A stretch of DNA of 64,000 nucleotides from Firmicutes bacterium UBA7510 (GTDB taxonomy: Bacteria; Bacillota; Clostridia; Tissierellales; Sedimentibacteraceae), in NCBI GenBank assembly GCA_002479485.1, contig DLNM01000052.1:62001-126000 (forward strand). The letters are read 5' to 3'. This document shows, piece after piece, positions 1-7,807 of the stretch (positions are counted from its first letter, which is position 1; each line of letters opens with the position of its first letter). The translations under genes were made by a program, and so were the position numbers. The notes below the pieces were generated by a model. The model saw only the letters and a list, made by a program, of their open reading frames with translations. It was not told where the DNA came from and searched no databases.

Positions 1-650
1 ATCACATCGGTTTCATCATTTTTCAATACTCTGTAATCACAACGCAATAAAATATCAGAGAAGCGACAATAGCTGATTGCCTTGAATTTATTGACGTTTG
101 TTCCAAACTCTATCTCGGCTGTTGCCATTACCTTTAAGCCTGTTAACATCGTAGGATGATCAGGATACGAAATAGTAATTCTTTCCGCTTTTGATAAATC
201 TGGTTTTTTGTCATTTAAGTCTATACCATCAATCAATATGCCACAATCAGTCAAGAATCGCAAGCATTGAATGCTTTTTGAAATGGGAATTTTCATGTTG
301 AATATATTGTTTCCAACGATAAGGGACCCGGCCCTTTCTGTTAGCACGCCATGAAGACCTATATTTAATAATAAGCATTTCACATTGTGCAGGAATGGAT
401 AATATACCGAAATAGTAACGCGGTCATCAAATGCGTGAGCAATTTTTTTATGATTGTCATACGAATCACCTTCAACAATCAAAACATCGCAAAACCGATA
501 CAAAAAGTTTCTGAACGCAAGAACTCCTTCTCGAATGTCTTCCTCGTTTGAAATATTTTTAAACATAGGATTAATTGTATATGTTTCAGGTATTTCAGGC
601 GTAATAACATTTTTTAAGTGTTTTGCCATATCTTTGAGTGTCTTGCGCAT
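1..650 (-). CDS. Unrecognised protein, 3' end cut by window edge
   Basis: Partial gene; 216 residues are visible and the frame stays open to the left edge. The ATG at 650 directly follows the TAA of the upstream flavin-type gene, so the two are almost certainly translated in a coupled way as the last genes of the MerR operon. The visible protein is soluble and mixed alpha/beta in character, with no signal peptide, transmembrane segment or motif that I recognise. It contains a run of beta-like hydrophobic stretches (VTISVYYPF, GSLIVGNNIF, SIQCLRFL). Base composition is clearly more GC-rich than the rest of the window, as in the two genes upstream. I do not assign a function. Confidence 0.75.
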   Translation of the reverse strand, partial: MRKTLKDMAKHLKNVITPEIPETYTINPMFKNISNEEDIREGVLAFRNFLYRFCDVLIVEGDSYDNHKKIAHAFDDRVTISVYYPFLHNVKCLLLNIGLHGVLTERAGSLIVGNNIFNMKIPISKSIQCLRFLTDCGILIDGIDLNDKKPDLSKAERITISYPDHPTMLTGLKVMATAEIEFGTNVNKFKAISYCRFSDILLRCDYRVLKNDETDV

Positions 651-1127
651 TTATTTCACTTCTTTCCTGGTAAAGTCAACTTTATACTGCCATTCACCGT
701 ATTTTTGTTCGTTATCGGTTATCGTTCCTTCCGTAAGGGTAATACGCAGAACGATTGAGTCAGGGTTGTCTTCATCGCCATGTGCATCGAACCATGTGAA
801 GATTTTTTTCATCTTCGCTCTTATTTCCGCGTTCCTCTCGTCCTTTACCCAACCTAGATTTTCAGCTGTTCCTTGAGCAACAAATAAGTCTAACCCACAG
901 ATAGAAATCTCGTTGTTTTTACCAATTTCCAGCGTTTTATTTTTATTCGCGTCTGTAGAAACATAAAACACACCGTCTTCATAATAGGCATCAACCATAC
1001 GGACAGCAGGGCGGGGATTGCCGTTGGCGTTGTGGGACAATGCAATAGTTGCAAGAGCAATAAGGTTGTCCTTACCATTTCCACAGAATTCTTCCATAAG
1101 CTTCATCGCTTTTTCATACTTGTTCAT
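651..1127 (-). CDS. Pyridoxamine 5'-phosphate oxidase-like (FMN split-barrel) protein
   Basis: 158-residue protein with the small split-barrel fold features of the general-stress-protein-26 / PNPOx-like family: an N-terminal helix, then NPRPAVRMVDAYYEDG and GVFYVSTDANKNKTLEI, the region that normally cradles FMN and its phosphate, followed by ISICGLDLFVAQGTAE. Such proteins are small cytosolic flavin-binding reductases or FMN/F420/haem carriers; the substrate cannot be read from sequence. An SD (GGAGGAATTATT) precedes ATG 1127, 22 nt behind the MerR gene, and the TAA touches the next start. A MerR activator next to a flavoprotein suggests a drug- or redox-responsive unit, which is inference. 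Confidence 0.8.
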   Translation of the reverse strand: MNKYEKAMKLMEEFCGNGKDNLIALATIALSHNANGNPRPAVRMVDAYYEDGVFYVSTDANKNKTLEIGKNNEISICGLDLFVAQGTAENLGWVKDERNAEIRAKMKKIFTWFDAHGDEDNPDSIVLRITLTEGTITDNEQKYGEWQYKVDFTRKEVK

Positions 1128-1149
1128 AATAATTCCTCCATTTATTTTT

Positions 1150-2130
1150 TTATATTCCTTCTTTTAACTTGATTGGAAAATATCTTTGCATTTGTTTATA
1201 GCCAAGACCCTTTTCAATGTCTTTATAGGCAATATCTCTTCCATCCTCATATAAATAAGGCATATTAAACATAACATTGCGGTCTTTGTCAAGCTCAAAA
1301 TTTGTGCTTTCAATCCATCGGCAAACTTTATCTTCCACTTTGTGTATACTCTCGTTATCTTCGTCAATACTGACTGCCATAGCGTATAAGCCTCCCGGAA
1401 AATCGAACAATTTAAAAGGGCTTATATCCGCATTGGTAACACCATCTTTAACGGCACATATCCATTCAGCTTTATCATTTTTAGACAGCAAAAAATCAAA
1501 ACAATCGAAAATCACGCTCTTATAAAAATGATAATACTGCCACAATTGGTACATATATCCGCCTTCTTTGAACATTTCTCCCCACGGTTGGTCACCACAC
1601 GTTACCGCTTTGAATCCCGGTATCCTGACGACCATTATATCAGGAATTTTTTTATCTAATTTTTCCGTTATTTCAATCAAGCGGTTTACATTGGAGGGCT
1701 TGCCAATATAGTCAACGCTTATCAATTGTGTTTCAATCTCTTTAGCCTTGTTATACAGCAGTTTTATGTCGGAGTTGTCTGCAAAGTTCACTTGTTCGAT
1801 TTCGCGTATAAAATCCAGCACGATTTCTTTCAACTCATGCAAAAGCGCAACCTCGTCGTCTATGTTCTGTACTTTTTTTCCCAGCACTTCTAAAACTACA
1901 TCGGAACCGGAAGTGTTGAAAACACGTTGAATGTCTTTTATGCTGATATTTAGCTTGCGTAAAATGAGTATCTGTTCAAGCCGCCTAACAGCGTTTTCGT
2001 CGTACATTCTATATGCGTAGTCATCACTTCGGGTGCTGGACAGCAATCCCATGTCCTCATAATAACGTAGTGTACGGGCTGTTATGTCATATTTGCTTGA
2101 CACATCTTTGATTTTGATTAGATTGTTCAT
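1150..2130 (-). CDS. MerR-family transcriptional regulator with C-terminal effector-binding domain
   Basis: 326 residues. The N-terminal winged helix-turn-helix is typical of MerR (residues about 4-72: KIKDVSSKYDITARTLRYYEDMGLL, then RMYDENAVRRLEQILILRKL). A dimerising helix follows (about 75-115), then a roughly 200-residue C-terminal domain resembling the GyrI-like/AraC-type effector-binding fold found in BmrR-like and TipA-like multidrug sensors. No cysteine cluster of the metal- or redox-sensing MerR subgroup is visible, so an organic ligand is more likely. It is first in a three-gene operon and has a 19-bp-spacer promoter in front, the hallmark of MerR autoregulation. Higher GC than the window average suggests transfer. 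Confidence 0.88.
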   Translation of the reverse strand: MNNLIKIKDVSSKYDITARTLRYYEDMGLLSSTRSDDYAYRMYDENAVRRLEQILILRKLNISIKDIQRVFNTSGSDVVLEVLGKKVQNIDDEVALLHELKEIVLDFIREIEQVNFADNSDIKLLYNKAKEIETQLISVDYIGKPSNVNRLIEITEKLDKKIPDIMVVRIPGFKAVTCGDQPWGEMFKEGGYMYQLWQYYHFYKSVIFDCFDFLLSKNDKAEWICAVKDGVTNADISPFKLFDFPGGLYAMAVSIDEDNESIHKVEDKVCRWIESTNFELDKDRNVMFNMPYLYEDGRDIAYKDIEKGLGYKQMQRYFPIKLKEGI

Positions 2131-2169
2131 TTGCTTCGACCTCTTTTCTAAATTATCAGGGATAAACTT

Positions 2170-2200
2170 AGTATAAAGGATTCCCCAAAGGAAGAGTCAA
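2170..2200 (-). promoter_or_regulatory. MerR-type promoter with 19-bp spacer
   Basis: Reading the minus strand, TTGACT (2200-2195) and TATACT (2175-2170) are separated by exactly 19 bp. This is the overlong spacer that MerR activators correct by untwisting DNA. The spacer carries a partial dyad (TTCC...GGAA). It lies about 40 bp before the MerR gene, so autoregulation of this operon is likely. Confidence 0.7.
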
Positions 2201-2284
2201 GAGGGTAATGCCAAATTATTTCCAATCACTAAACAAATATGTTTGCAATCCGCATAAACACTGGATTTCTCCAACCCATATTAA

Positions 2285-2295
2285 TATTCCCACTC
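2285..2295. repeat. Putative att core, distal copy (guaA 3'-end sequence)
   Basis: TATTCCCACTC, identical and in the same orientation as 5967-5977, which is the end of guaA (codons for the final Glu-Trp-Glu and the stop). On the minus strand the distal copy also ends a short frame in ...VEWEY-stop, similar to the GuaA C-terminus IEWE. guaA 3' ends are known integration targets, so this may be the far attachment site of an old island. The repeat is short, so confidence is moderate. Confidence 0.45.
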
Positions 2296-2396
2296 AACTA
2301 CTTTAGAATTTATATATTTTTAATGTTGTATTTTCAATGATTTTAATACTATGATTACTTATATTTTATATAAATTAATGTGTTTTAAAATTTTTT

Positions 2397-2417
2397 AGTA
2401 TTAAAATAGTATCACAA
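2397..2417. repeat. 21-bp direct repeat, left copy
   Basis: AGTAT-T-AAAATAGTAT then CACAA. It matches 5889-5909 at 20 of 21 positions in the same orientation. The two copies lie just inside the two guaA-core repeats, so they could be integrase arm-type sites or element ends. Confidence 0.55.
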
Positions 2418-2732
2418 GTTTAAATCATTGATTCTAGTTTTGTTAAAATTTTATATGATTATTGCATTTTTTAATTCATTTATACATATTAAGATAAATT
2501 ATAACTCTAGTGAAAAAATTTGTCAAAATATGATTTTATAGATTATTTATAATAAAGTTAACTTTTCTAACTTTTTAATTAATTCTTTCTGCTTATTAGG
2601 ATATAATTGACTATATGTTTCAAGATAAACATTGCTAGCAATATGTGCCTTTTTACATTTAAATTAATCTAATTATTGCATATTAATTTTATTTAAGGGA
2701 ATTATAGCATTAATACTTAAGGGAGGTATAAT

Positions 2733-3407
2733 ATGTTTGAACATAAGAAACAATTATTACATGAAGTGAAAGTTGAAAAGGCAAACCCTCAATATGCTGT
2801 ATTAATGCAAGAACAATTGGGCGGAGGTAACGGAGAATTAAAAGCCGCTTTGCAATATATGTCTCAAAGCTTTAGAATTAAAGACCCAGAGATAAAGGAT
2901 TTATTTCTAGATATAGCAGCAGAAGAATTGAGTCATATGGAAATGGTTGCAACAACTATAAACTTATTAAATGGTCATGATGTTGATTATAAAGCTGTAG
3001 ATGCAGGTGAAATACAAAGCCATGTTATATTAGGATTAAGTCCTGGTCTAATTAATTCCTCAGGCTACTCATGGAATGCCGACTATGTTACAGTTACAGG
3101 AGATTTAGTTGCAGATTTATTGTCTAATATAGCTTCAGAACAAAGAGCTAAAGTTGTATATGAATATCTATATCGTCAAATAGAAGATAAAGAAGTTAGA
3201 GCTACTATTGATTTTTTATTAAATAGAGAAGAGGCTCACAACGCTTTATTTAGAGAGGCATTAAATAAGGTTCAGAATTCTGGTTCAAATAAAGACTTTG
3301 GTGTTACAGAAGATTCAAAATTATATTTTAATCTTTCTAATCCAGGACCAGAACATAAAAATCCTAATCCTACACCAGTATCATTCGAAAGTCCTACAAA
3401 AGGTTAA
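2733..3407 (+). CDS. Manganese-catalase family protein (CotJC-like)
   Basis: 224 residues, a ferritin-like four-helix protein of the dimanganese catalase family. All expected metal ligands are in place: Glu35, Glu65-x-x-His68 (EELSHME), Glu136 (SEQRAKVVYE) and Glu166-x-x-His169 (REEAHNALF). The protein is shorter than full catalases and close to the spore-coat CotJC subgroup plus a tail. The C-terminal 35 residues are Pro/Asn-rich (GPEHKNPNPTPVSF). Its likely role is peroxide removal, possibly at the spore surface; CotJA and CotJB are absent. A strong SD (GGGAGG) precedes ATG 2733. A terminator follows at once, so it is monocistronic. It lies in the putative guaA island. Confidence 0.88.
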   Translation: MFEHKKQLLHEVKVEKANPQYAVLMQEQLGGGNGELKAALQYMSQSFRIKDPEIKDLFLDIAAEELSHMEMVATTINLLNGHDVDYKAVDAGEIQSHVILGLSPGLINSSGYSWNADYVTVTGDLVADLLSNIASEQRAKVVYEYLYRQIEDKEVRATIDFLLNREEAHNALFREALNKVQNSGSNKDFGVTEDSKLYFNLSNPGPEHKNPNPTPVSFESPTKG

Positions 3408-3426
3408 ATACATTTGTGTTTTATTA

Positions 3427-3451
3427 AGAACCCTTAATAGGGTTCTTTTTT
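3427..3451 (+). terminator. Intrinsic terminator (copy 1 of a repeated hairpin)
   Basis: AGAACCC-TTAATA-GGGTTCT followed by TTTTT, a perfect 7-bp stem ending the Mn-catalase-like gene. Nearly the same hairpin recurs at 3759 and 5660. Confidence 0.85.
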
Positions 3452-3498
3452 AAATTAGAAGAGTCTATAAAACTGAACATTAAAGGAGAATGAATACG

Positions 3499-3690
3499 TT
3501 GGAAAAGAAATATTTAGTATGTTTTTTTTATTGGATTGATGGAATAAAAAGTGGGTTTGGCAATATATCTTATTGCCAAAAAGATGATAAAGATATTTAT
3601 ACTTTAGAAGAAATTCTCAATATTGAAAGTTTTATAACAAAAGAAAACAATTATAGTGGGTGCGTAATTCAGAATATTGTTCCATTATGA
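3499..3690 (+). CDS. Small hypothetical protein
   Basis: 63 residues from TTG 3499. The in-frame ATG at 3490 is only one base behind the SD (AAAGGAG, 3482-3488), whereas TTG is spaced 10 nt from it, so TTG is the likelier start. The sequence (KKYLVCFFYWIDGIKSGFGNISY...) looks like a small alpha/beta domain; the final part has CVIQNIVPL. No transmembrane segment or known motif. It sits between two copies of the repeated terminator and is probably expressed alone. Function unknown. Confidence 0.55.
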   Translation: MEKKYLVCFFYWIDGIKSGFGNISYCQKDDKDIYTLEEILNIESFITKENNYSGCVIQNIVPL

Positions 3691-3758
3691 TGAATATATG
3701 GTAAACTGTAATTAATAAATACTAACCTAATTCTACATCAGTATATATTTGTTTATTA

Positions 3759-3785
3759 AGAACTCTTAACAGGATTCTTTTTTTA
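3759..3785 (+). terminator. Degenerate terminator (copy 2 of a repeated hairpin)
   Basis: AGAACTC-TTAACAG-GATTCT followed by seven T. It is the same design and flanks (TTATTAAGAAC) as 3427-3451 but with mismatches in the stem. It follows the small hypothetical gene. Confidence 0.55.
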
Positions 3786-3865
3786 AACTATCAATAAAAA
3801 TAAGAATAGATTTACAAAGCGGTGGGAAAATAATCTTATAATAAATTATTATGAGAGGTATAAAA

Positions 3866-4294
3866 TTGGATAATAAAGTAGAATTAATAAAATCACTTAA
3901 TGAACTATTACAAGGCGAATATATGGCAATAGAAAGTTTTAATAATTTTATAAGCAGATTACAAAAAGAGAGTACTATAACAACTTTTCAAGACATTCAA
4001 AAGCAACACAGAAAGAATACTGAGACATTAGCAAACTACATTCAAAATATAGGAGGTAGGCCAGACGAGAATCTCGGTTTAAAAGGAAAAATGGGCGATA
4101 TTATGCTTAATATGGAATTGGGTTCAAGTATGGATTATGAAGTTATTAAAAAGGCTATTGATGGAGAAACAAAAGGTGTAAATATGGCAGAAAAAGTTTT
4201 AAGGGGTAACTTAGATGATAAATCAAGAAAATTAGCTGGTGAGATACTACAAAATGATAGAGAATCAATAAAGAAGTTAAATGGATTAATATAA
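3866..4294 (+). CDS. DUF2383-like ferritin-fold protein
   Basis: 142 residues from TTG 3866. The SD AGAGG (3854-3858) lies 7 nt ahead of TTG, while the ATG at 3851 overlaps that SD. The protein is almost entirely alpha-helical with the pattern of the PA2169/DUF2383 four-helix bundle: LIKSLNELLQGEYMAIESFNNFI, DIQKQHRKNTETLANYIQNIGG, EVIKKAIDGETKGVNMAEKVL and LAGEILQNDRESIKKLNGLI. Glu and His residues are placed as in ferritin-like proteins (E26 region, QKQHR). The biochemical role of the family is not established; members are often found near stress or spore genes. Here it follows a second ferritin-like protein (the Mn-catalase type). A terminator follows. Confidence 0.75.
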   Translation: MDNKVELIKSLNELLQGEYMAIESFNNFISRLQKESTITTFQDIQKQHRKNTETLANYIQNIGGRPDENLGLKGKMGDIMLNMELGSSMDYEVIKKAIDGETKGVNMAEKVLRGNLDDKSRKLAGEILQNDRESIKKLNGLI

Positions 4295-4351
4295 ATCCTT
4301 AGTTAGATACAACAGAAAAGTTTTTAATTCTATATAATATTCCCCCAAAAG

Positions 4352-4377
4352 AGACATCTAGTAATAGGTGTCTTTTT
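4352..4377 (+). terminator. Intrinsic terminator
   Basis: AGACATCTA-GTAA-TAGGTGTCT (one G-T pair) followed by TTTTATT, ending the DUF2383-like gene. Confidence 0.8.
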
Positions 4378-4433
4378 ATTAATTTAAAATATTTTGCACA
4401 TACTATTAAAAATTAAATTTGAGGGATTAATAA

Positions 4434-5366
4434 ATGGATATATTCGAAACGAAAGATATTAAGCCTATGCCGATAAGCGAGCAACAAGAGCCGTTTAATG
4501 ATAAAAATTATATTTATGAACTTAAACTAGATGGTATTAGATGTATAGCTTATTTGGATAAGGATTCTACCGACCTAAGAAACAAAAAAAATATTAAATT
4601 GCTACCTAGTTTTCCTGAACTTAAAAATTTAAATAAATACGTAAATGAAAAATGTATTTTAGACGGCGAGTTAATAGTAACAGATAAAGAAGGCAAACCA
4701 GACTTCCATGAAATGCAGCGAAGGACATTGCTGACAAATAGCTTTAAAATTAATCTAGCTAGTAAAACGCGCCCAGTCAGCTTCGTTGTGTACGACATAA
4801 TTTACTTAAAAGATAAACTTATTAATGATTTAGAGTTAATGGAAAGAAAGAAAAAACTGCAAAGCATTTTAATTAGTGAAAACGAAAAATTTTCTACATC
4901 AAGATATGTCGACGAAAAAGGCATAGAATTATTTGAATTGTCCAAACAACAGGGTTTAGAAGGTGTTGTAGCTAAGAAAAAGGACAGTAAATATAGATTT
5001 GATAAACGTACTAAGGACTGGATCAAGTTTAAAAATATGGCTGACGATGATTTTATAATATGCGGCTATATGTTTAAAGAAAACAATATGACTAGTTTCA
5101 TACTTGGAAAGTACGACGAGGAAGAGTTAGTATTTACTGGACATATAACATTAGGTGCTAGTTTAAAAGCATTACAAAAGTATAACTACACAATAATTGA
5201 CAAATGTCCATTTAATGTGGTACCACCAAAACATGAAAATGCTGGATGGATTAAGCCAGAACTTGTATGTAGGGTGGAATATATGCAGACGGACAAAGAT
5301 ACGATGCGACAACCTGTTTTTAAGGGAATTAGGGAAGATAAAGCACCGCACGAGTGTAAAATATAA
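4434..5366 (+). CDS. ATP-dependent DNA ligase (LigD-ligase-domain type)
   Basis: 310 residues, a minimal nucleotidyltransferase plus OB-fold ligase. Motif I is ELKLDGIR with Lys31 as the AMP-accepting lysine. Further motifs are ILDGEL, the VVYDIIYL segment (motif III/IIIa), EGVVAKKKDSKY (motif IV) and DWIKFKN (motif V). The C-terminal half (residues about 205-310) is the OB domain ending in RQPVFKGIREDK, typical of LigD ligase domains. There is no polymerase or phosphoesterase domain, and no ku gene is in the window. Such stand-alone ligases serve end joining or repair and are found on mobile elements and in spore formers. SD GAGGG precedes ATG 4434. It lies inside the putative guaA island. 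Confidence 0.88.
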   Translation: MDIFETKDIKPMPISEQQEPFNDKNYIYELKLDGIRCIAYLDKDSTDLRNKKNIKLLPSFPELKNLNKYVNEKCILDGELIVTDKEGKPDFHEMQRRTLLTNSFKINLASKTRPVSFVVYDIIYLKDKLINDLELMERKKKLQSILISENEKFSTSRYVDEKGIELFELSKQQGLEGVVAKKKDSKYRFDKRTKDWIKFKNMADDDFIICGYMFKENNMTSFILGKYDEEELVFTGHITLGASLKALQKYNYTIIDKCPFNVVPPKHENAGWIKPELVCRVEYMQTDKDTMRQPVFKGIREDKAPHECKI

Positions 5367-5472
5367 TATTACTCTACAGGGATAAATGTTTTTTGTGTAG
5401 ATTATTGTTGTATGGGAATGATCTCCTTGGTAAAATATTGGTAAATACTTAGAGAGTATGAGAATACTTTAA

Positions 5473-5670
5473 ATGTCGAAAACATTTAGCGATATTTATA
5501 ATATTCATTATCTTATAGAAAAATTAGAGAAATTTCATATTGATAAAGCATTCTTAACAAGAAGAATAAAATATTATTTTGTAATAATGAAAGACGGCTA
5601 AAGAGTAGAAGTTAGCAGAAGAATATACGAAGCACTTGAAAAATATATCAAAAAATTAAAGAACTCTTAA
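5473..5670 (+). pseudogene. Degraded small ORF with an in-frame stop
   Basis: Frame 5473-5670 reads MSKTFSDIYNIHYLIEKLEKF..., has a TAA at codon 43 and continues in the same frame as RVEVSRRIYEALEKYIKKLKNS-stop. Codon use on both sides of the stop looks coding, and there is no good SD. The KYYFV...VEVSRRIYEAL part recalls the short sigma-like proteins of Gram-positive mobile elements, but the match is from memory and weak. A further fragment (about 5762-5869, ...AEWSVLQMERMEIDELMSRF) follows, also without a start. The 5367-5965 interval thus looks like decayed accessory DNA. Confidence 0.45.
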
Positions 5671-5686
5671 CAGGGTTCTTTTTTAT
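5660..5686 (+). terminator. Intrinsic terminator (copy 3 of a repeated hairpin)
   Basis: AGAACTC-TTAACA-GGGTTCT then TTTTTT, overlapping the stop of the degraded ORF. The 5' arm and loop match copy 2, and the 3' arm matches copy 1. Confidence 0.65.
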
Positions 5687-5888
5687 TGCATGAAAGAAGG
5701 TAAGTAATTGGAACATCACTAGCATGTATAATGTAGCTTAAAAAATACTTATAAGATACACCACAATATGTTAAGGCTGCAGGAATAAGTGAGGCTGAAT
5801 GGAGTGTTTTGCAGATGGAACGTATGGAAATTGATGAATTAATGTCACGATTTAAAGCCATTTATGGATAGCAGTTATTTTAAATAAC

Positions 5889-5909
5889 AGTATCAAAATA
5901 GTATCACAA
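5889..5909. repeat. 21-bp direct repeat, right copy
   Basis: AGTAT-C-AAAATAGTAT then CACAA; 20/21 identity with 2397-2417 in direct orientation. It lies immediately beyond the guaA terminator. Confidence 0.55.
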
Positions 5910-5910
5910 A

Positions 5911-5956
5911 TAAAAAAATAACGCTATAAACTTGTTCAATCTAAGGTTTATAGCGT
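5911..5956 (-). terminator. guaA intrinsic terminator
   Basis: Perfect 11-bp inverted repeat ACGCTATAAAC (5921-5931) / GTTTATAGCGT (5946-5956). On the minus strand it is followed by TATTTTTTTA, placed 10 nt after the guaA stop. Confidence 0.9.
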
Positions 5957-5965
5957 ATATAATTT

Positions 5966-7498
5966 CTATTCCCACTCTATAGTCGAAGGTGGCTTAGAAG
6001 TAATATCATAAACTATTCTATTTACATTATCCACTTCATTTACTATTCTATTTGATACTTTTTCCAATACTTCATATGGTATACGTGCCCAGTCTGAAGT
6101 CATTCCGTCTGATGAGTTTACTGCTCTTAGTGCTACAGTGTGAGAGTATGTTCTGTAGTCTCCCATAACTCCAACGCTTCTTACGTTTGGTAGACAAGCG
6201 AAGTATTGCCATATGCTTTTGTGTAGTCCTGCTTTTTTGATTTCATCTCTAAATATGAAGTCTGCTTCTCTTATGATGTGAAGCTTATCTTCTGTGATTT
6301 CACCTAAGCATCTAATTGCAAGTCCTGGACCTGGGAATGGTTGTCTTTCAACTAATTCTTCAGGTATCCCAACCTCTCTACCTACTTGACGAACTTCATC
6401 TTTGAATAATTGTCTTAATGGCTCTAATAATTCAAAGTCAACATCCTCTGGAAGTCCACCAACGTTGTGGTGTGATTTTATTGTTGCAGCTGTTGCTGTA
6501 CCGCTTTCTACTACGTCTGGATAAATTGTTCCTTGAACTAAGTAATCTATATGACCAAACTCATCTTTAAGTTTTTGTTTTTCTTCTTCAAAAACTCTGA
6601 TAAACTCTTCGCCTATAATTTTTCTCTTTGTTTCAGGGTCTGTTACGCCAGCTAATTTTCCTAAAAATCTTTCGCCCGCATTAACTCTGATTAGGTTCAT
6701 ATCAAATTGCTCTTTAAATATTTTTTCAACTTGGTCGCCTTCATCTTTTCTAAGTAGACCGTGGTCAACAAAAACGCATACTAGGTTTTTACCTATAGCC
6801 TTGTGAACTAATACAGCGGCAACTGATGAATCAACTCCACCTGATAATGCACATAAAGCTTTTTTGTCTCCAACTTGTTTTTTTATGTTTTCTATTGTTT
6901 CAAGAGCAAAATTACCCATGTTCCAATCTGCTTTTAATTTACATACATTTAATAAGAAGTTTTGGATTATTTCTTTTCCTTTTTCAGAGTGTTCTACCTC
7001 TGGGTGGAATTGAACTGCATAGATTTGTTTTTCATCATTTTGCATTGCACATATTGGGCAAGTATCAGAATATGCTGTAATTCTAAATCCTTCAGGTTTT
7101 TGTTCTATATAATCTGTATGGCTCATCCATGCTAATGAATCTTGTTGTATATCCTTAAATAAACCAGCATTTTCAGCTGTCTGAAGCTTAATGCGTCCAT
7201 ACTCTCTGTTGTCAGCCTTTGTTACTTTACCGCCAAAAGATTGAGCTATTAATTGACCACCATAACATATTCCGAGAATTGGAACACCTATTTCAAATAT
7301 TTCTTTATTTATAGAAGGTGCGTTATTTTCATATACGCTTGCTGGACCGCCAGAAAGAATTATTCCCGTTGGATTTTTTGCCTTTATTTGATCTATTGTG
7401 TAAGTGTAAGGTACAATTTCACAATAAATATTGGATTCTCTAACTCTACGAGCTATTAGTTGACTGTATTGAGCACCGAAGTCGACTATAATTACCAT
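5966..7498 (-). CDS. guaA: GMP synthase (glutamine-hydrolysing)
   Basis: 510 residues, full length. The class I glutamine amidotransferase domain has GICYGGQLIA with the nucleophile Cys and the QFHPEVEHS triad segment (His/Glu). The ATP-pyrophosphatase domain has the P-loop ALSGGVDSSVAA, and the C-terminal dimerisation domain ends in KPPSTIEWE. It converts XMP, glutamine and ATP to GMP in the cytosol. ATG 7498 is preceded by AAAGGAG. It is monocistronic, with a strong terminator after the stop. The 3' end coincides with the repeat discussed under the putative island, and the gene itself appears intact. Confidence 0.98.
   Translation of the reverse strand: MVIIVDFGAQYSQLIARRVRESNIYCEIVPYTYTIDQIKAKNPTGIILSGGPASVYENNAPSINKEIFEIGVPILGICYGGQLIAQSFGGKVTKADNREYGRIKLQTAENAGLFKDIQQDSLAWMSHTDYIEQKPEGFRITAYSDTCPICAMQNDEKQIYAVQFHPEVEHSEKGKEIIQNFLLNVCKLKADWNMGNFALETIENIKKQVGDKKALCALSGGVDSSVAAVLVHKAIGKNLVCVFVDHGLLRKDEGDQVEKIFKEQFDMNLIRVNAGERFLGKLAGVTDPETKRKIIGEEFIRVFEEEKQKLKDEFGHIDYLVQGTIYPDVVESGTATAATIKSHHNVGGLPEDVDFELLEPLRQLFKDEVRQVGREVGIPEELVERQPFPGPGLAIRCLGEITEDKLHIIREADFIFRDEIKKAGLHKSIWQYFACLPNVRSVGVMGDYRTYSHTVALRAVNSSDGMTSDWARIPYEVLEKVSNRIVNEVDNVNRIVYDITSKPPSTIEWE
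5967..5977. repeat. Putative att core, guaA-proximal copy
   Basis: TATTCCCACTC covers the last codons and most of the stop of guaA and recurs at 2285-2295 in the same orientation. This is where guaA-targeting integrases recombine. Confidence 0.45.
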
Positions 7499-7645
7499 CT
7501 TGTATATTTCTCCTTTGATTTTGTATTTATACTAATCTTAATTATAAAAGGTTTTAAATCGGGATTAGTATTATATATATAACTTAAAATATAACCTATG
7601 AAAATTTAATACTAAAATTTTAATCTAAATTAACTATAAAGTCAA
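7499..7645 (-). promoter_or_regulatory. guaA promoter and about 110-nt leader
   Basis: On the minus strand, TTGACT (7645-7640), a 17-bp spacer and TAAAAT (7622-7617) form a plausible promoter. The leader holds a 9-bp inverted repeat ATACTAATC (7529-7537) / GATTAGTAT (7563-7571) with a 25-nt loop. No purine-riboswitch core could be found, so the role of the dyad is open. The rest of the 7499-7807 gap shows nothing else. Confidence 0.5.
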
Positions 7646-7807
7646 TTAAAAATGACTAAAAATTTCTTTCTGTAAAAATATGCAAACATTGATAAAAATT
7701 ATCGATATTTTTGTTTATTTTGGTTATCATATATTGTATACTTTTTATAACAATTTATTTAATAGAAGACATAGATGTAAACAAATTAATTGCGGTGGAG
7801 GATACAT

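Larger units (their letters stand above)
2131..2732. other. Intergenic region at a composition boundary
   Basis: About 600 bp without a gene. The leftmost part holds the MerR promoter. From about 2215 the sequence changes abruptly to very AT-rich DNA. It contains the 11-bp guaA-end repeat (2285-2295) and the left copy of a 21-bp direct repeat (2397-2417). Nothing else could be recognised until the SD of the Mn-catalase-like gene. Confidence 0.6.

Noticed and set aside
7499..7610. Purine riboswitch in the guaA leader
   Set aside because: The conserved purine-aptamer core could not be found; only an unrelated 9-bp dyad is present.
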